A stretch of DNA of 64,000 nucleotides from Nocardioides marmoriginsengisoli (GCF_003725695.1 NZ_RJSE01000007.1:944963-1008962), one strand, 5' to 3'; positions 15,801 to 24,248 are shown, numbered from the stretch's first letter. Numbers and translations: made by a program. Notes: a model not told the origin generated them from the sequence alone.

Positions 15801-18228
15801 TCCGGTCGGCACGGGCTCGCGTGTTGAGTCGGGTCACCAGGTCACGGGTTGGGGCGAGCAGGATGGTGTCGAGTCCAGCGTGGCGATCGGTGGCCCAGGC
15901 GTCGTAGGCCTGGTCGGTGACTGCGCCGATGTCGCCGACGTGGATTCGGGTGTTGTCGGCGTAGAAGCCGACTGCGCCTGCGTCGCCTTCGCGTACGGCC
16001 AGGGTGGCGGCTGCCTCGGCCGGGTCGCGGAACCGACGCACCTCCGAAAGCGTTGACGCGCCGAGTTCGTGCTGGATGTCGCGAAGGACTCCGCCGGCTC
16101 CGACGGATGCGAGTTGCTGGTCGTCGCCGACTAGGCGCACGACGCCCCCGCGACCGGTGATGTAGCTGACCGCGGCGGCCAACTCGGTGGTTGATGCCTG
16201 ACCGGCCTCGTCGAGGATCACCATCGTTGTCGGGCCGATCCCGGTGACCCAGGCCGGCCACTGCTCAGCGGGAGCGTTAGCGAGGGTCCAGGTGAGCTTG
16301 GCGAGGGTGTCGGTGTGCCCGCCAATCGCGTTGCCGAGCTCGTGGGCGGCTTGGGCTGACGGCGCGAGCCCGATCACCTGGCCCCCTGAGGCTGCCCACG
16401 CCTGGGCCAGGACACTCATCGTGGTGGTCTTTCCTGTTCCCGCCGGAGCCAGGGCAAGCTGGACCGCGGCACCTGAAGTGGCGAGGTCGCGAACCATCGC
16501 GGCCTGGGCATCGTTGAGGTCGAACCCGTCGGCGCCTGCTCCCGCGACGGCGATCTCGCCGCGGACGTCGCTGAGGGCGCGATACCCCGTCAGGTGCGCA
16601 GCCGCGAGCAGTTGTTGCTCGGCTGCCATTACGCCCGGCGATGTGTAGCGGGTTTCGCCGTGGATCGCGTAGACGCTCTCGCCGTTTGATCGGGTGAGAG
16701 CCGCGGGTTCGGTGATCGGGTCAGGGGCGCCAAGCCGCAGGGACGTGGCGATAGCCGTATTGACGACGCTCGCGACGGCTTCGTCGAGTTGGCTTCGGGC
16801 GATACCGCCAGCCCGGGCCTGCCTCTCGGCTTCGGCCTGAAGGTGCCACACCTGCCAGGTCGCGCGGGACCCTTCGACAGCACTGATTGTCGCGGCTGCA
16901 GCTTCCTCAATCCAGGACTTCGTCAGCCGTTCGCCGCGTGATCTGCGTCCGGATGCTCGTTTGAGCATCTCGGCGACTTCTGCGGGCCCGCCCATCACGG
17001 CTTCGGCCTCGTGACGCCAGTTCGCGCGCTGTTCGGCCTCACTGCGTGGTGCGTGCTTGGCGTCCCGGGTTTCCAGGGCTGCCTGATCTGCCAGGGAGAT
17101 CGCCTCGACTGCGGTCGGGGGACGACCATGTCGATCCTGAAACTCAGCAGCCAACGCCGAGCGACGGATCTCGACGTCGCGGCGCCGACGCGACCACCAA
17201 GCTGCCAGCGCCAAGCTAACCCCCGCGATCTCACGAATCGGTCGCTTGTCGACCGGGCCCGAAGCCTCGACGAACTCCAGGCCCAGGCGCGCGGTCAGCT
17301 CGGCTTCGATGCGGGTGTTGTAGCGCTCGGACGCGGCAACGTTGGCCTTGTAGAGCAGCCGACCGTCCAGGGCCAGCCAGCGCCCGTCCTCGGCCTGGAC
17401 CTTGTTGCTCAGCGCAACGTGCGTATGGAGGTCCGGATCGCCGGCCCTACTGTCGCGGTGCGTGAACGCCGCAGCGATCAGCCCGCGAACTCGCACCTGC
17501 CGGGCACCGGCCCGGCCAACCCGGGTGAACGCGACCTCGCGTTCAATCCACCCAATCGTGTCGGCGACCGCGGCATCGTGAGCCGCCCGGATCTGCTCTG
17601 CCACCTCGACCGGTGCCAGAGCCCAGAGCGTCGAGATCGACTTCACAGGGGAGAACGTGAGGTCATAGCCGGCAACGGCGCTGGTGGCCTGTCGGGACGC
17701 ACGGGAGATTGACCCGGCCAGCTCGCGAGAATCCGTGGGTGTGCGGCCGTGCCGCTCGGTGAACATCGCTGTCCCGATGTCCGTGCGGATCCGGGCCCGC
17801 TCTGCAAGCGGGATCACGGCATTCCACTTAGTACCGCGATCGATGTTGAAGGCAGTGAAGGCCCTAGCTACCTGCACGTTGAACGAAGAGGCAGCCAAGA
17901 ACACCGGGAACCGGCGCCCCAAGGTAGCTGCCGCCTCGACCTGTGACTTGCTCCCACCGCGTGCCGCGACAGCGGCCTGGAGCGACCCGGCGTCGGGGTG
18001 CCTGCCAAGGCCGAACAGTTCCTTCATCTGTTCGGCAGTCACGGTCGCGCCCGGCTCCATGCCCAGCCCGGTGAGGCCGCTACCGAGCCATTGCCCGGGC
18101 GATTCGCCCTTCGCGTCGTAGTACTCCCCGAGGCTGCCGTGACCCTTCTCGGTCGCGTCGTGCGCCGCGACCTGTCGGGTCAGGTAGGTGTACCCGTCGC
18201 CGGCAGTCAACTTCTTCAGCCCCATCAC
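12868..18228 (-). CDS. MobF-family conjugative relaxase fused to helicase and primase-like Toprim domain, 1786 aa
   Basis: Domain order: an N-terminal TrwC-type relaxase with Tyr13/Tyr15 (GDGYTYLTRQ) and a three-His HUH site (H257, H268, H270 in AFTHRDSRAGDPDLHTHVAL); a superfamily-1 RecD/TraI-like helicase with Walker A APAGTGKTT (~594-602) and Walker B ILDEAGQAS (~671-679); then from ~1420 a DnaG-like Toprim_N region (DRLVFPIYSGLQLVGFIGRR) and a Toprim (PVLVEGPFDAI, then ATDPDSAG). The relaxase nicks oriT and covalently leads the strand into the recipient. A fused primase-like domain could prime complementary-strand synthesis. It is divergent from three small plus-strand genes. No type IV secretion genes are visible here. 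Confidence 0.9.
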   Translation of the reverse strand: MMGLKKLTAGDGYTYLTRQVAAHDATEKGHGSLGEYYDAKGESPGQWLGSGLTGLGMEPGATVTAEQMKELFGLGRHPDAGSLQAAVAARGGSKSQVEAAATLGRRFPVFLAASSFNVQVARAFTAFNIDRGTKWNAVIPLAERARIRTDIGTAMFTERHGRTPTDSRELAGSISRASRQATSAVAGYDLTFSPVKSISTLWALAPVEVAEQIRAAHDAAVADTIGWIEREVAFTRVGRAGARQVRVRGLIAAAFTHRDSRAGDPDLHTHVALSNKVQAEDGRWLALDGRLLYKANVAASERYNTRIEAELTARLGLEFVEASGPVDKRPIREIAGVSLALAAWWSRRRRDVEIRRSALAAEFQDRHGRPPTAVEAISLADQAALETRDAKHAPRSEAEQRANWRHEAEAVMGGPAEVAEMLKRASGRRSRGERLTKSWIEEAAAATISAVEGSRATWQVWHLQAEAERQARAGGIARSQLDEAVASVVNTAIATSLRLGAPDPITEPAALTRSNGESVYAIHGETRYTSPGVMAAEQQLLAAAHLTGYRALSDVRGEIAVAGAGADGFDLNDAQAAMVRDLATSGAAVQLALAPAGTGKTTTMSVLAQAWAASGGQVIGLAPSAQAAHELGNAIGGHTDTLAKLTWTLANAPAEQWPAWVTGIGPTTMVILDEAGQASTTELAAAVSYITGRGGVVRLVGDDQQLASVGAGGVLRDIQHELGASTLSEVRRFRDPAEAAATLAVREGDAGAVGFYADNTRIHVGDIGAVTDQAYDAWATDRHAGLDTILLAPTRDLVTRLNTRARADRIQSIPAADRGQEVRLADGNRASAGDVIVTRRNERRITVSNSNWVKNGDRWSITAVNPDRSLVARHLELGRTVTLPASYVAEHVRLGYATTVHGAQGMTTDTAHVVATGEESRQTLYVGLSRGRDANHVYLANAHDGDPHSLIGPEALRPPTAIDVLTNVLERDGSQRSATTTRREADAPAVQFHEAVMRYHDALGFAAEQTLSPDILRSTDAELEAIWPGLTSEPAYPNLRGHLALIALDGTDPVAAVLDAAGSQELATSEDRAAVLDWRIDDSSTEGPLPWLDGIPRGLSDHTTWGPYLEARSTRVACLAAIVRDRACAWTPSGTPTWAAALTAAEHTDLRGDLAVWRAAMAVPDDDSRATGPRQSGTTAAGHQRELKRRLSASTVGGGADLTVLDLLPDDVRRDPQFERLAERIADLEAAGVDVVALLDQALSQPHPLPDERSADALWWRIVRHLGPAALRATTDSAANLRPAWSAHLTERLGNETATRVMVDGMWPALVAALHARPTEWTAEQLIDAALAGDRSEVAPEALCAALVWRVATMIDEPPEDGLEPPEGVYTPALAEERATELLSPTAPSPESATSVDRIIALNQMALDHFTQMYPRSWAPDYLRERLSTDLSDEPRFAVGYAPPGPTSLIQHLTAIGASPEELVEAGLARRTDRGRLVDAFRDRLVFPIYSGLQLVGFIGRRNPTKNDAEYAGPKYLNTRTTAAFTKGEQLFGLAEGTRELEAGARPVLVEGPFDAIAVTIAAGRSAVGIAPLGTAFTESQAAQFKPYFAADHSRIVVATDPDSAGWLSAQRAFWRLAALGADPRHLAMPDGVDPADLLRTEGPTSLADRLGNTDILGASILDRMLDDHATGLSDAAARIWLARDTARVISALPPGRWIDQIERVNESLTLPPGMLHMEVIDASNQWAENPERFALRELATLRRRTEAAVSATHSNAPRLLVKAGQRSPDGIPPTPPRAESRAVRR

Positions 18229-18283
18229 ACCCGCACCAAGCGCCTCACGTCCGGGTCAGTGGACACGCCGCGTTTGGGTTGGA

Positions 18284-18409
18284 CGGAGCCTGCTCCGCTC
18301 ACGCAGTGCATGAGGTGTGTGGCAGTTCTCCTTTCGAGCGCAGTGAGGCAGCTTCCTCGCGATCGCTGTCCAGTGGCGGGTCCGTGGGGTGCTTGTCACG
18401 AATGACAAG
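18284..18409. other. Candidate oriT/operator region with inverted repeats
   Basis: The 200-bp gap between the relaxase gene and the divergent 145-aa gene holds two perfect inverted repeats: CGGAGC-CT-GCTCCG (18284-18297) and CTTGTCA-CGAA-TGACAAG (18392-18409). MobF elements usually keep oriT beside the relaxase gene, and the second repeat also lies where a repressor of the 18429 gene would bind. No nic consensus was recognised. Confidence 0.4.
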
Positions 18410-18428
18410 TCGCTGATCGGAGGAACTG

Positions 18429-18866
18429 ATGGGTAGCGAAACGACGAAAGCGCTCAGGGCCCGACAACGCGAAGCGTCGACGCGAGTCACGCGGCTGATC
18501 GCAGAAGCCGACGCGGGCAGCCCGATCGGCTCCGCCCGGCGGACTCGGATCAACTCGGCGGTCCGCGAGGGCCGCCGAGCGATAACTGCGCTCGGCTCGG
18601 CCGAGCGTGCTGTCGCCGACGCTGAGGCGCGGGCTGGTGCTGCCCTGATCCGGATCACCGAGGACGGACTCTCGAACAACGAGGCATTCGAATCGCTCGG
18701 CATCAGCCGGGCAGTTGGACGACGGCTCATCAACCTGTCCGTCTCTACACGGCGTGCTCCGGCCGGTCTGTCCACAAGTACCTCGACCGATCCGACGCCG
18801 GGAGCCAATCGCGCCGACGGTGAAACCGGCGCACCAAGCGACGCCACAACGAAAGGGAATCTCTGA
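18429..18866 (+). CDS. Small putative DNA-binding protein of the conjugation module, 145 aa
   Basis: GGAGGA lies just upstream of the ATG. The protein is Ala/Arg-rich and helical, with an HTH-like segment LSNNEAFESLGISRAVGRRLINLS (~80-103) and a disordered Ser/Thr/Pro tail. It is encoded divergently from the relaxase next to an inverted repeat, the usual place of an oriT-binding accessory protein or repressor. No family was named. Its stop overlaps the next start (TGATG). Confidence 0.7.
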   Translation: MGSETTKALRARQREASTRVTRLIAEADAGSPIGSARRTRINSAVREGRRAITALGSAERAVADAEARAGAALIRITEDGLSNNEAFESLGISRAVGRRLINLSVSTRRAPAGLSTSTSTDPTPGANRADGETGAPSDATTKGNL

Positions 18867-19165
18867 TGTTGCTGCCTCACGCAGTCCTGCTCGCCGAGGC
18901 CAGGTCGTATGTGACCGCCCTCGCCGACAGGGCCCTGACCTTCGACGGGTCAATGGAGTACGAGCGCGTGCTCCTCGAACTCGATGAACTCCACGGCGGG
19001 GTGTTCTCACCAACCACCGGACTCCCGATCACCGATCCGACAGCCCTCTACACGATCGCCCACCAGGCCATCGCCGAACTGGAGTCACACGAGATCGACC
19101 CACTTGGGCTCGAACTCTGTCTCGCCATGTTGATCGCTGCTCGCGAGACGGACACACGGTCATGA
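18866..19165 (+). CDS. Small hypothetical protein of the conjugation module, 99 aa
   Basis: The ATG overlaps the stop of the preceding gene, and its own stop overlaps the start of the next (19162), so the three genes are translationally coupled. The predicted protein is soluble and helical (LLAEARSYVTALADRALTFDG...YTIAHQAIAELESHEIDPLGLELCLAMLIAARE). No family was recognised. Context suggests an accessory role in transfer or maintenance of the element. Confidence 0.65.
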   Translation: MLLPHAVLLAEARSYVTALADRALTFDGSMEYERVLLELDELHGGVFSPTTGLPITDPTALYTIAHQAIAELESHEIDPLGLELCLAMLIAARETDTRS

Positions 19166-20469
19166 CCTACGGCGAGACCACCACGGAGTTGCGAACTGCG
19201 ATGATTGAACTATTGCGTCGGCACCGAATCCTTCAACCTCTGGGCGGTCCGGGGATGCACACCGTTCCGGAGTCGACGACTGTTGAGGAACGACGGGTGA
19301 TGGGGGAGCAGATTCAACGCTTTCGTCACGCCACCTTGTTGTGGTGTCACCAGGCCACGGAGGCGTCAGCTCCCAAGTTCATCGCCACGCTCGAGGACCG
19401 AGGCCCGGCCCGCAACTTGCGCTATCAACTCGGGGAGACGGTCCGCTCCATCGCCGTGCCTCTTCCGACCATCAACGAAATCGCAAGCCGCCACCCCAAC
19501 GCCCTGGTCGAGACTTGGCGTCAGGCGGCGGCCGCATCCGCGCTGGGGGAACACGACTTCGGTGCAGACATCGACCACACACGCCTCGATGGCGACGAAA
19601 GCAGAGCAGTTCTCAAAGACGCCGCCGACATCGCGAGGGGACTCGTGATCCTCGACCGGCGTTACAGCAATGTGCCTGGCTGGGTGCACTTCAAGAACCC
19701 GGGCCGGCTCGAACGCGCGGCTGAAGCCTGCTCACAGTTCGCAGCTGAGCAGCCCCCCAACTTCTCTGTTGACGCTCGTGGATGGCACCCACAGCCGGCC
19801 GCCATCGAGGGGCCGGCGCTGCCGGGGATGGCCGGAGTCCTCCAGGCGCAACACAACATGCTCATAGACCTGTCGAGATTCCCCAACGCGCTCAACCTGC
19901 GCCGGATCCTCCACTCCCAAATCGGGATGACTCATGAGGCTGCCGGTCACGCCGAATCGGCAGCGCCGGGTCTCGTCGACCGGTTCCGCGATCGTGAATA
20001 CACCTACAAGCTGTTGCAGCGATCCAGTCGCAATCTCGGCGGCCTCGTCGGCGATGGGGGACTGGCCTGCTCCGAAAGTGAGAACGCACACGCGCGACTG
20101 AAAAGCCTCCCGATGAGCGAGCCCAAGGATGCGCCCTCGCTCCACCAACTCGCCAGACACTTCGCCAGAACTGACGCACGAGTCGCATCGACCCTCGAAC
20201 GCGGGTTCGCGGAAAACTTGTACTTCGTATCAGTCAAATATCCCCGCCTCGGTGACCAAACGTTGGCTGGTGTTGTCCAGCAGCGCCAGCGTTGGGTTCC
20301 TGTAACCTCACCCGTCCAAACCGACCTGATCCCGCTCGTCCGAGAACGGCTGCGGTCGGTCGCGCTTGTAGGTGCGATTTCATCCGAGAACCTCGAGAGT
20401 CGTCTCTCGTACGAGACTGTCTTGGCGCAACAGCCTGGGTGCGACTCAGAGCGCGCTCCTAGGCGGTAG
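19162..20469 (+). CDS. Hypothetical protein of the conjugation module, 435 aa
   Basis: Last gene of the coupled three-gene set divergent from the relaxase. It is soluble, with no membrane segment or recognisable catalytic motif. It contains several long predicted helices (RFRHATLLWCHQATE; ADIARGLVILDRRYSN) and an acidic/Arg-rich C-terminus. The order relaxase / small HTH-like / small / ~430-aa protein may be a conserved cargo of actinobacterial integrative elements, but I do not recognise the family. The window shows no conjugation genes beyond its stop. Confidence 0.7.
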   Translation: MTYGETTTELRTAMIELLRRHRILQPLGGPGMHTVPESTTVEERRVMGEQIQRFRHATLLWCHQATEASAPKFIATLEDRGPARNLRYQLGETVRSIAVPLPTINEIASRHPNALVETWRQAAAASALGEHDFGADIDHTRLDGDESRAVLKDAADIARGLVILDRRYSNVPGWVHFKNPGRLERAAEACSQFAAEQPPNFSVDARGWHPQPAAIEGPALPGMAGVLQAQHNMLIDLSRFPNALNLRRILHSQIGMTHEAAGHAESAAPGLVDRFRDREYTYKLLQRSSRNLGGLVGDGGLACSESENAHARLKSLPMSEPKDAPSLHQLARHFARTDARVASTLERGFAENLYFVSVKYPRLGDQTLAGVVQQRQRWVPVTSPVQTDLIPLVRERLRSVALVGAISSENLESRLSYETVLAQQPGCDSERAPRR

Positions 20470-20851
20470 GACTCGGATCCAATTCCGGCGGAGATCCGCC
20501 GCAGTCGCTCGGCCCTTAACCTGGGTGAGGAGTCTGCTGCCGAGCGGCACGGGCGCGAAGCCAGTGACGCTCTGAGGGGCCAGCAGCGAGATCCGTTCAA
20601 CTTTTCTGGTTGGCGGAGAATGGATTCAGCAGTCACAGTCCAAAGGCGACTGCGGCTCTAATGCAGTCCAGTGCCGGGATTGAGCCTACGCGAGCCGCAC
20701 ACTCAGACTTGGAGAAAGTATGGATGTAATATGAAGGTCGAGTTGAACGCGTTATTTCTCTTGGCCGCATGGTCCGCGCGCCGCGGGTGCGTTTGTAAGG
20801 GCAATGACGTTTTTGGACGGCACGCGCAAGATTGACCGAGGTGAGGCAAAG
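20470..20851. other. Non-coding stretch between conjugation module and dehalogenase
   Basis: No supportable gene. The last ~130 bases are more AT-rich (around 20715-20760, including a TAATATGAAGG stretch) and probably carry the promoter for the dehalogenase. This is also a possible right boundary of the mobile module, but no tRNA or direct-repeat att site was found. Confidence 0.4.
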
Positions 20852-21736
20852 ATGTTTGACAGATTCGACCGGCTGATGGTTAACGTCGATATCGGGATCA
20901 ACGCGGTCGTAGGCGGTAGCGGTGCTCCGGTGCTGCTACTGCATGGCTATCCACAGACCTTGGCGATGTGGGCGCACGTTGCTCCGGTGCTCGCGAGCGA
21001 GTACACCGTGGTTTGCGCCGATCTTCGCGGCTACGGCGACTCGGACAAGCCCGCACAGGACGGTGACCTGGCCAACTACAGCTTCCGTCAGATGGCGCAA
21101 GACCAGGTGGACGTGATGCGCTCGCTTGGCTTCGATCGCTTCCATGTCGTGGGCCACGACCGCGGCGCACGGACAGCTCATCGGATGGCACTGGACCACG
21201 AAGATGCTGTGCGATCGATTGCCGTGCTGGACATCGTGCCGACCTACGACATGTTCAAGACAGTGGATGCTTTGACAGCTCGCGCCTATTGGCATTGGTA
21301 CTTCCTTCAGCAGCCGGCACCCTTCCCCGAGGAGGTCATAGCCGCGAACCCGGACCACTTCTTCGAGGGTTGCCTCACCGGCTGGGGTGCGATGGATATT
21401 TCGGAGTTCGATCCCGAGCAGCTTGCGGCATACCGGCGAAGTTGGCGCACGCGCGATGCGATCTTCGGAGGCTGTGCCGACTATCGAGCCGCCGCCGAGG
21501 TCGACGTGGCTCTGGATGAGGCCGACCTTCACCGCACCGTGGACTGCCCGGCGTTGGTGATCTGGGGTGAACGCGGAATCGCCCGCCTGTTCGACATGGA
21601 GCAGCTTTGGGCTACGCGGTTCTCGCGCATGCAGACGGCGTCGCTGCCAAGTGGGCACTTCTTCGTTGACCAATTCCCGGAGGAAACGACAGAGATCTTG
21701 CGCTCTTTCCTTGCGTCGGCGTCAGGAGCTGAATGA
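20852..21736 (+). CDS. Fluoroacetate/haloacetate dehalogenase-like alpha/beta hydrolase, 294 aa
   Basis: Start ATG 20852 has GTGAGG upstream at good spacing; an earlier in-frame ATG at 20804 lacks this. Every active-site residue known for fluoroacetate dehalogenase (EC 3.8.1.3) can be placed: nucleophile D103 with carboxylate-binding R104 and R107 (GHDRGAR), D127 (LDIVPT), the halide pocket H148-W149 (YWHWYF) and Y211 (ADYRA), and base H269 (SGHFF). Spacing is near-constant relative to the Rhodopseudomonas enzyme. The reaction would be hydrolytic release of halide from 2-haloacetate to give glycolate. It stands alone, directly after the conjugation module. A glycerate kinase lies 18 kb on. 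Confidence 0.85.
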   Translation: MFDRFDRLMVNVDIGINAVVGGSGAPVLLLHGYPQTLAMWAHVAPVLASEYTVVCADLRGYGDSDKPAQDGDLANYSFRQMAQDQVDVMRSLGFDRFHVVGHDRGARTAHRMALDHEDAVRSIAVLDIVPTYDMFKTVDALTARAYWHWYFLQQPAPFPEEVIAANPDHFFEGCLTGWGAMDISEFDPEQLAAYRRSWRTRDAIFGGCADYRAAAEVDVALDEADLHRTVDCPALVIWGERGIARLFDMEQLWATRFSRMQTASLPSGHFFVDQFPEETTEILRSFLASASGAE

Positions 21737-22059
21737 TTTCGCGCTTGCCGACAGACGGCCCGAACTCCTCGGACCTCGCCGAACCCAGTCAATCCAAAGG
21801 CTCGGACCAAAGTCGCCCGCGTTACACTCGGTTGACTGTTGGCGACCGATCCAACAACGTTGTTACATCACGCTCTATTCGCAGCTTCGGATGGCAGAAG
21901 GCTTCGTGCACTGCAGGCGTTCGCCGTCGGTCGGTGCGAAAGGGGCGGTCTCCGCGCCGCCGATGTGCCTGAGCCGGTTCCCGGCCGTCGAGACGTCCTC
22001 GTTTGTGTCATGGCGACCGCGTGAACCAAGCCGATCGAGGGCTTCGGATCGCTGGTGGG

Positions 22060-22485
22060 TCAGCACTCCCCGGAGGGTCAGTCACCAGACGCCGAAAGAA
22101 CGTGCCCACGCCTTCGCCCCAAGCTCTGCCGGTTCCAGCGAGGATCTTGCAGCGCTCCAGGCCCGGCACCTTAAGCGCGATCGCCTGAGCGATGAAGGTT
22201 CGAGGGAGAATCCAAGCAGTCCCACTTGGATCGGCCAAGGCCCTTGAAGAATGCGACGGTGTCGTCCGCCACAGCTTCGACCGTCGCCGACTCCCGTGCC
22301 TTACTTCCCCGGTGTCGCGGTCGTCGAAGGTAATGACCCGTCGCCTGGAGGCGATGCCGTCGATCGCGCGCGGATCTCATTCGTGTATGGCGCCGTGAAG
22401 TGGTGGAGGAGCGCGACTGGAACCGCCTGTCGGACCGAACTCGGGTCAGGCGAACAAGGTTCCGTTTACGTCGATGTGCACTCTC
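22060..22485 (-). pseudogene. Decayed alpha/beta hydrolase, third copy of the 25.9/61.2 kb family
   Basis: Reading the minus strand from ~22482 gives VHIDVNGTLFA, a TGA (22446-22448), PEFGPTGG, then in shifted frames DPRAIDGIASRRRVITFDDRDTG, TVEAVADDTVAFFKGLG, LLGFSL and FIAQAIALKVPGLERCKILAGTG. These blocks match, in order, the N-terminal two thirds of the intact hydrolases at 25906 and 61182 (VDVDGVPFAYRELG, DPRVIDGIAASHRVITFDNRG and so on). At least one stop and several frameshifts are needed. Decayed sequence may continue to ~21900. I see no gene between 21737 and 21900. Confidence 0.8.
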
Positions 22486-22522
22486 GGGGAGGTGTTCGCC
22501 GTCCTCGTTGCGAGGTCCGCGC

Positions 22523-23536
22523 TCATCGCTGCTCAGCTCCGCTCATGGTGATGACGACCTTCCCGCGGGCCTTGCCCTGCTCCACGTAGGCGAGTGCCTC
22601 GGGTGTCTGGTCGAAGGGGAACGTGCGCGAGTCGAGAACAGGTCGGAGGTGTCCGCCGTCGTACAGCTCGGCGAGTTTGCGGAGATGCGCGCCGTCGGCG
22701 CGCATGAAGAAGAACGAGTACCGCACTCCCAGCTTGCGTGCCTGCTTGCGGATCTTCCTGCTGAGCAGCTTCATCACCGGGCGAAGCACCGGCTGACCGA
22801 GCTGCTCGGCGAAGGACGGATCGGGCGGGCCGACGACGCTGATAGCGAGGCCGTGCGGCTTGAGGACGGTGAGGGACTTCTCCAGGCTGGCACTGCCCAG
22901 CGAGTCGAGCACGACGTCGAACCCGGACAGCACGGTCGCGAAGTCGGTTTGGGTGAAGTCGATGACCTCGTCAGCACCGAGTTCCTGGGCGCGGGCGACG
23001 TCGTCGGTGTGGGCGGTCGTCGCGACGTAGGCGCCTAGGTACTTGGCCACCTGGATGACTGTCGATCCGAGTCCGCCGGCGCCGGCGTGCACCAGAACCC
23101 GCTGGCCCGGCTGGACCTTGGCCAGCTCGACGAGCGACTGCCAGGCGGCGAGTGCGACGAGCGGGACGGCAGCGGCTTCCTCGAGTGACAGCGAGGCAGG
23201 CTTGTGGGCGACGTCGTCCTGATTGATCGCGATGTACTCGGCGAAGGTGCCGATCCGTAGGTCTCGGGGGCGGGCGTAGATCTCGTCGCCGACTGCGAAG
23301 CCTCGCACGGCAGGGCCGACGCCGGTGACGACACCAGAGAGGTCGTGGCCGAGTACGAACGGGCGCTTGTACTTGATTAGCTGCTTGAACTCGCCGTTGC
23401 GGACCATCTTGTCGAGCGGGTTGATGCTCGCCGCACTGATCTTCACCAGGACGTCGTTCGGACCGACCTTCGGATCGGGGAGGTCTGCGGCGCGGAGGCC
23501 GTCCGGACCGTACGTCGTGACGACGAATGCCTTCAT
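22523..23536 (-). CDS. Zinc-less NADPH:quinone oxidoreductase-type MDR protein, 337 aa
   Basis: Start ATG 23536 gives MKAFVVTTYGPDGLRAADLP; the upstream open frame is not typical coding. GroES-like N-terminal domain (DVLVKISAASINPLDKMVRNGEF, FVLGHDLSGVVTGVG) and Rossmann domain (LVHAGAGGLGSTVIQVAKYLGA) of medium-chain dehydrogenase/reductases. The structural and catalytic zinc Cys sets are absent, as in quinone/enone reductases. It likely reduces an enone or quinone with NADPH. It is followed downstream on the same strand by the dead alpha/beta hydrolase, and a TetR gene lies 127 bp upstream in the same direction. Confidence 0.85.
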   Translation of the reverse strand: MKAFVVTTYGPDGLRAADLPDPKVGPNDVLVKISAASINPLDKMVRNGEFKQLIKYKRPFVLGHDLSGVVTGVGPAVRGFAVGDEIYARPRDLRIGTFAEYIAINQDDVAHKPASLSLEEAAAVPLVALAAWQSLVELAKVQPGQRVLVHAGAGGLGSTVIQVAKYLGAYVATTAHTDDVARAQELGADEVIDFTQTDFATVLSGFDVVLDSLGSASLEKSLTVLKPHGLAISVVGPPDPSFAEQLGQPVLRPVMKLLSRKIRKQARKLGVRYSFFFMRADGAHLRKLAELYDGGHLRPVLDSRTFPFDQTPEALAYVEQGKARGKVVITMSGAEQR

Positions 23537-23663
23537 GTCGGTCTGCTTTCTCGAGGCCTTTCGGTTCAGGCGGATGCGTGAACCACGGTGTAACTTTGTT
23601 TTTGCATTCCCCACAGCCTGCTTGGTCTGGCGTCTCTTAAGCCACAGCTGGTCGGTGGAGGAC

Positions 23664-24248
23664 TCAGGCTGGGTCGAGGCCGAGAAGGTCGAGAACGTTC
23701 GTTGCGGTGGTCTCGAGAAGCGCGTCCGCCAGCGTGGCATCAGTCAGAGCGCGGGAAAGCTGGATCGTCCCGATCATCATCGCGAACGCGCTCGCGGCCT
23801 GGGTGCGGATGGAGTTCGGATCTTCAGGCGCAAGCCGCAGTGCGATCGCGTCGAAGATCGCTGAAGCGCCGGAGGTGTACGCCTGCCTGGTATCGGAGGA
23901 ACTGCGCGCGACCTCGTCGAGCAAGGCCGCTGACGGACAGCCGAACTGGGGCTGGTCGCGATGGGTCGGGGAGAGATACATCCCAATCAGCTCGGCAATC
24001 CCGGCGTGCCCGGGGGACAACTGATCGAAGCTGGCGACCTGCGTGGCCTGTTGTTCGACAAGGACGGCGGCCACCAGGTCGTCCTTGGACTTGAAGTGCG
24101 CGTAGAAGGCGCCGTTGGTCAGGCCGGCATCGCTCATCAGTGTCGCAATGCCGGAGCCGTCCAATCCGTCCTGCTTGAATCGGTGGCCGGCCGATTCGAG
24201 GATCCGCTTCCGCGTTTCTTCCTTGTGTTCCTTGGCATACCGAACCAC
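23664..24248 (-). CDS. TetR-family transcriptional regulator, 194 aa
   Basis: I take the GTG at 24248 (VVRYAKEHKEETRKRILESAG); the longer frame upstream has no homology-like sequence. The TetR N-terminal HTH is clear: ILESAGHRFKQDGLDGSGIATLMSDAGLTNGAFYAHFKSKDDLVAAVL. The C-terminal ligand domain contains a Cys in QFGCPSAALLDEVARSS, typical of the subfamily controlling reductases. It lies upstream of the quinone-reductase-type gene and divergent from a flavin-oxidoreductase fragment, and probably controls one or both. Confidence 0.88.
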   Translation of the reverse strand: MVRYAKEHKEETRKRILESAGHRFKQDGLDGSGIATLMSDAGLTNGAFYAHFKSKDDLVAAVLVEQQATQVASFDQLSPGHAGIAELIGMYLSPTHRDQPQFGCPSAALLDEVARSSSDTRQAYTSGASAIFDAIALRLAPEDPNSIRTQAASAFAMMIGTIQLSRALTDATLADALLETTATNVLDLLGLDPA

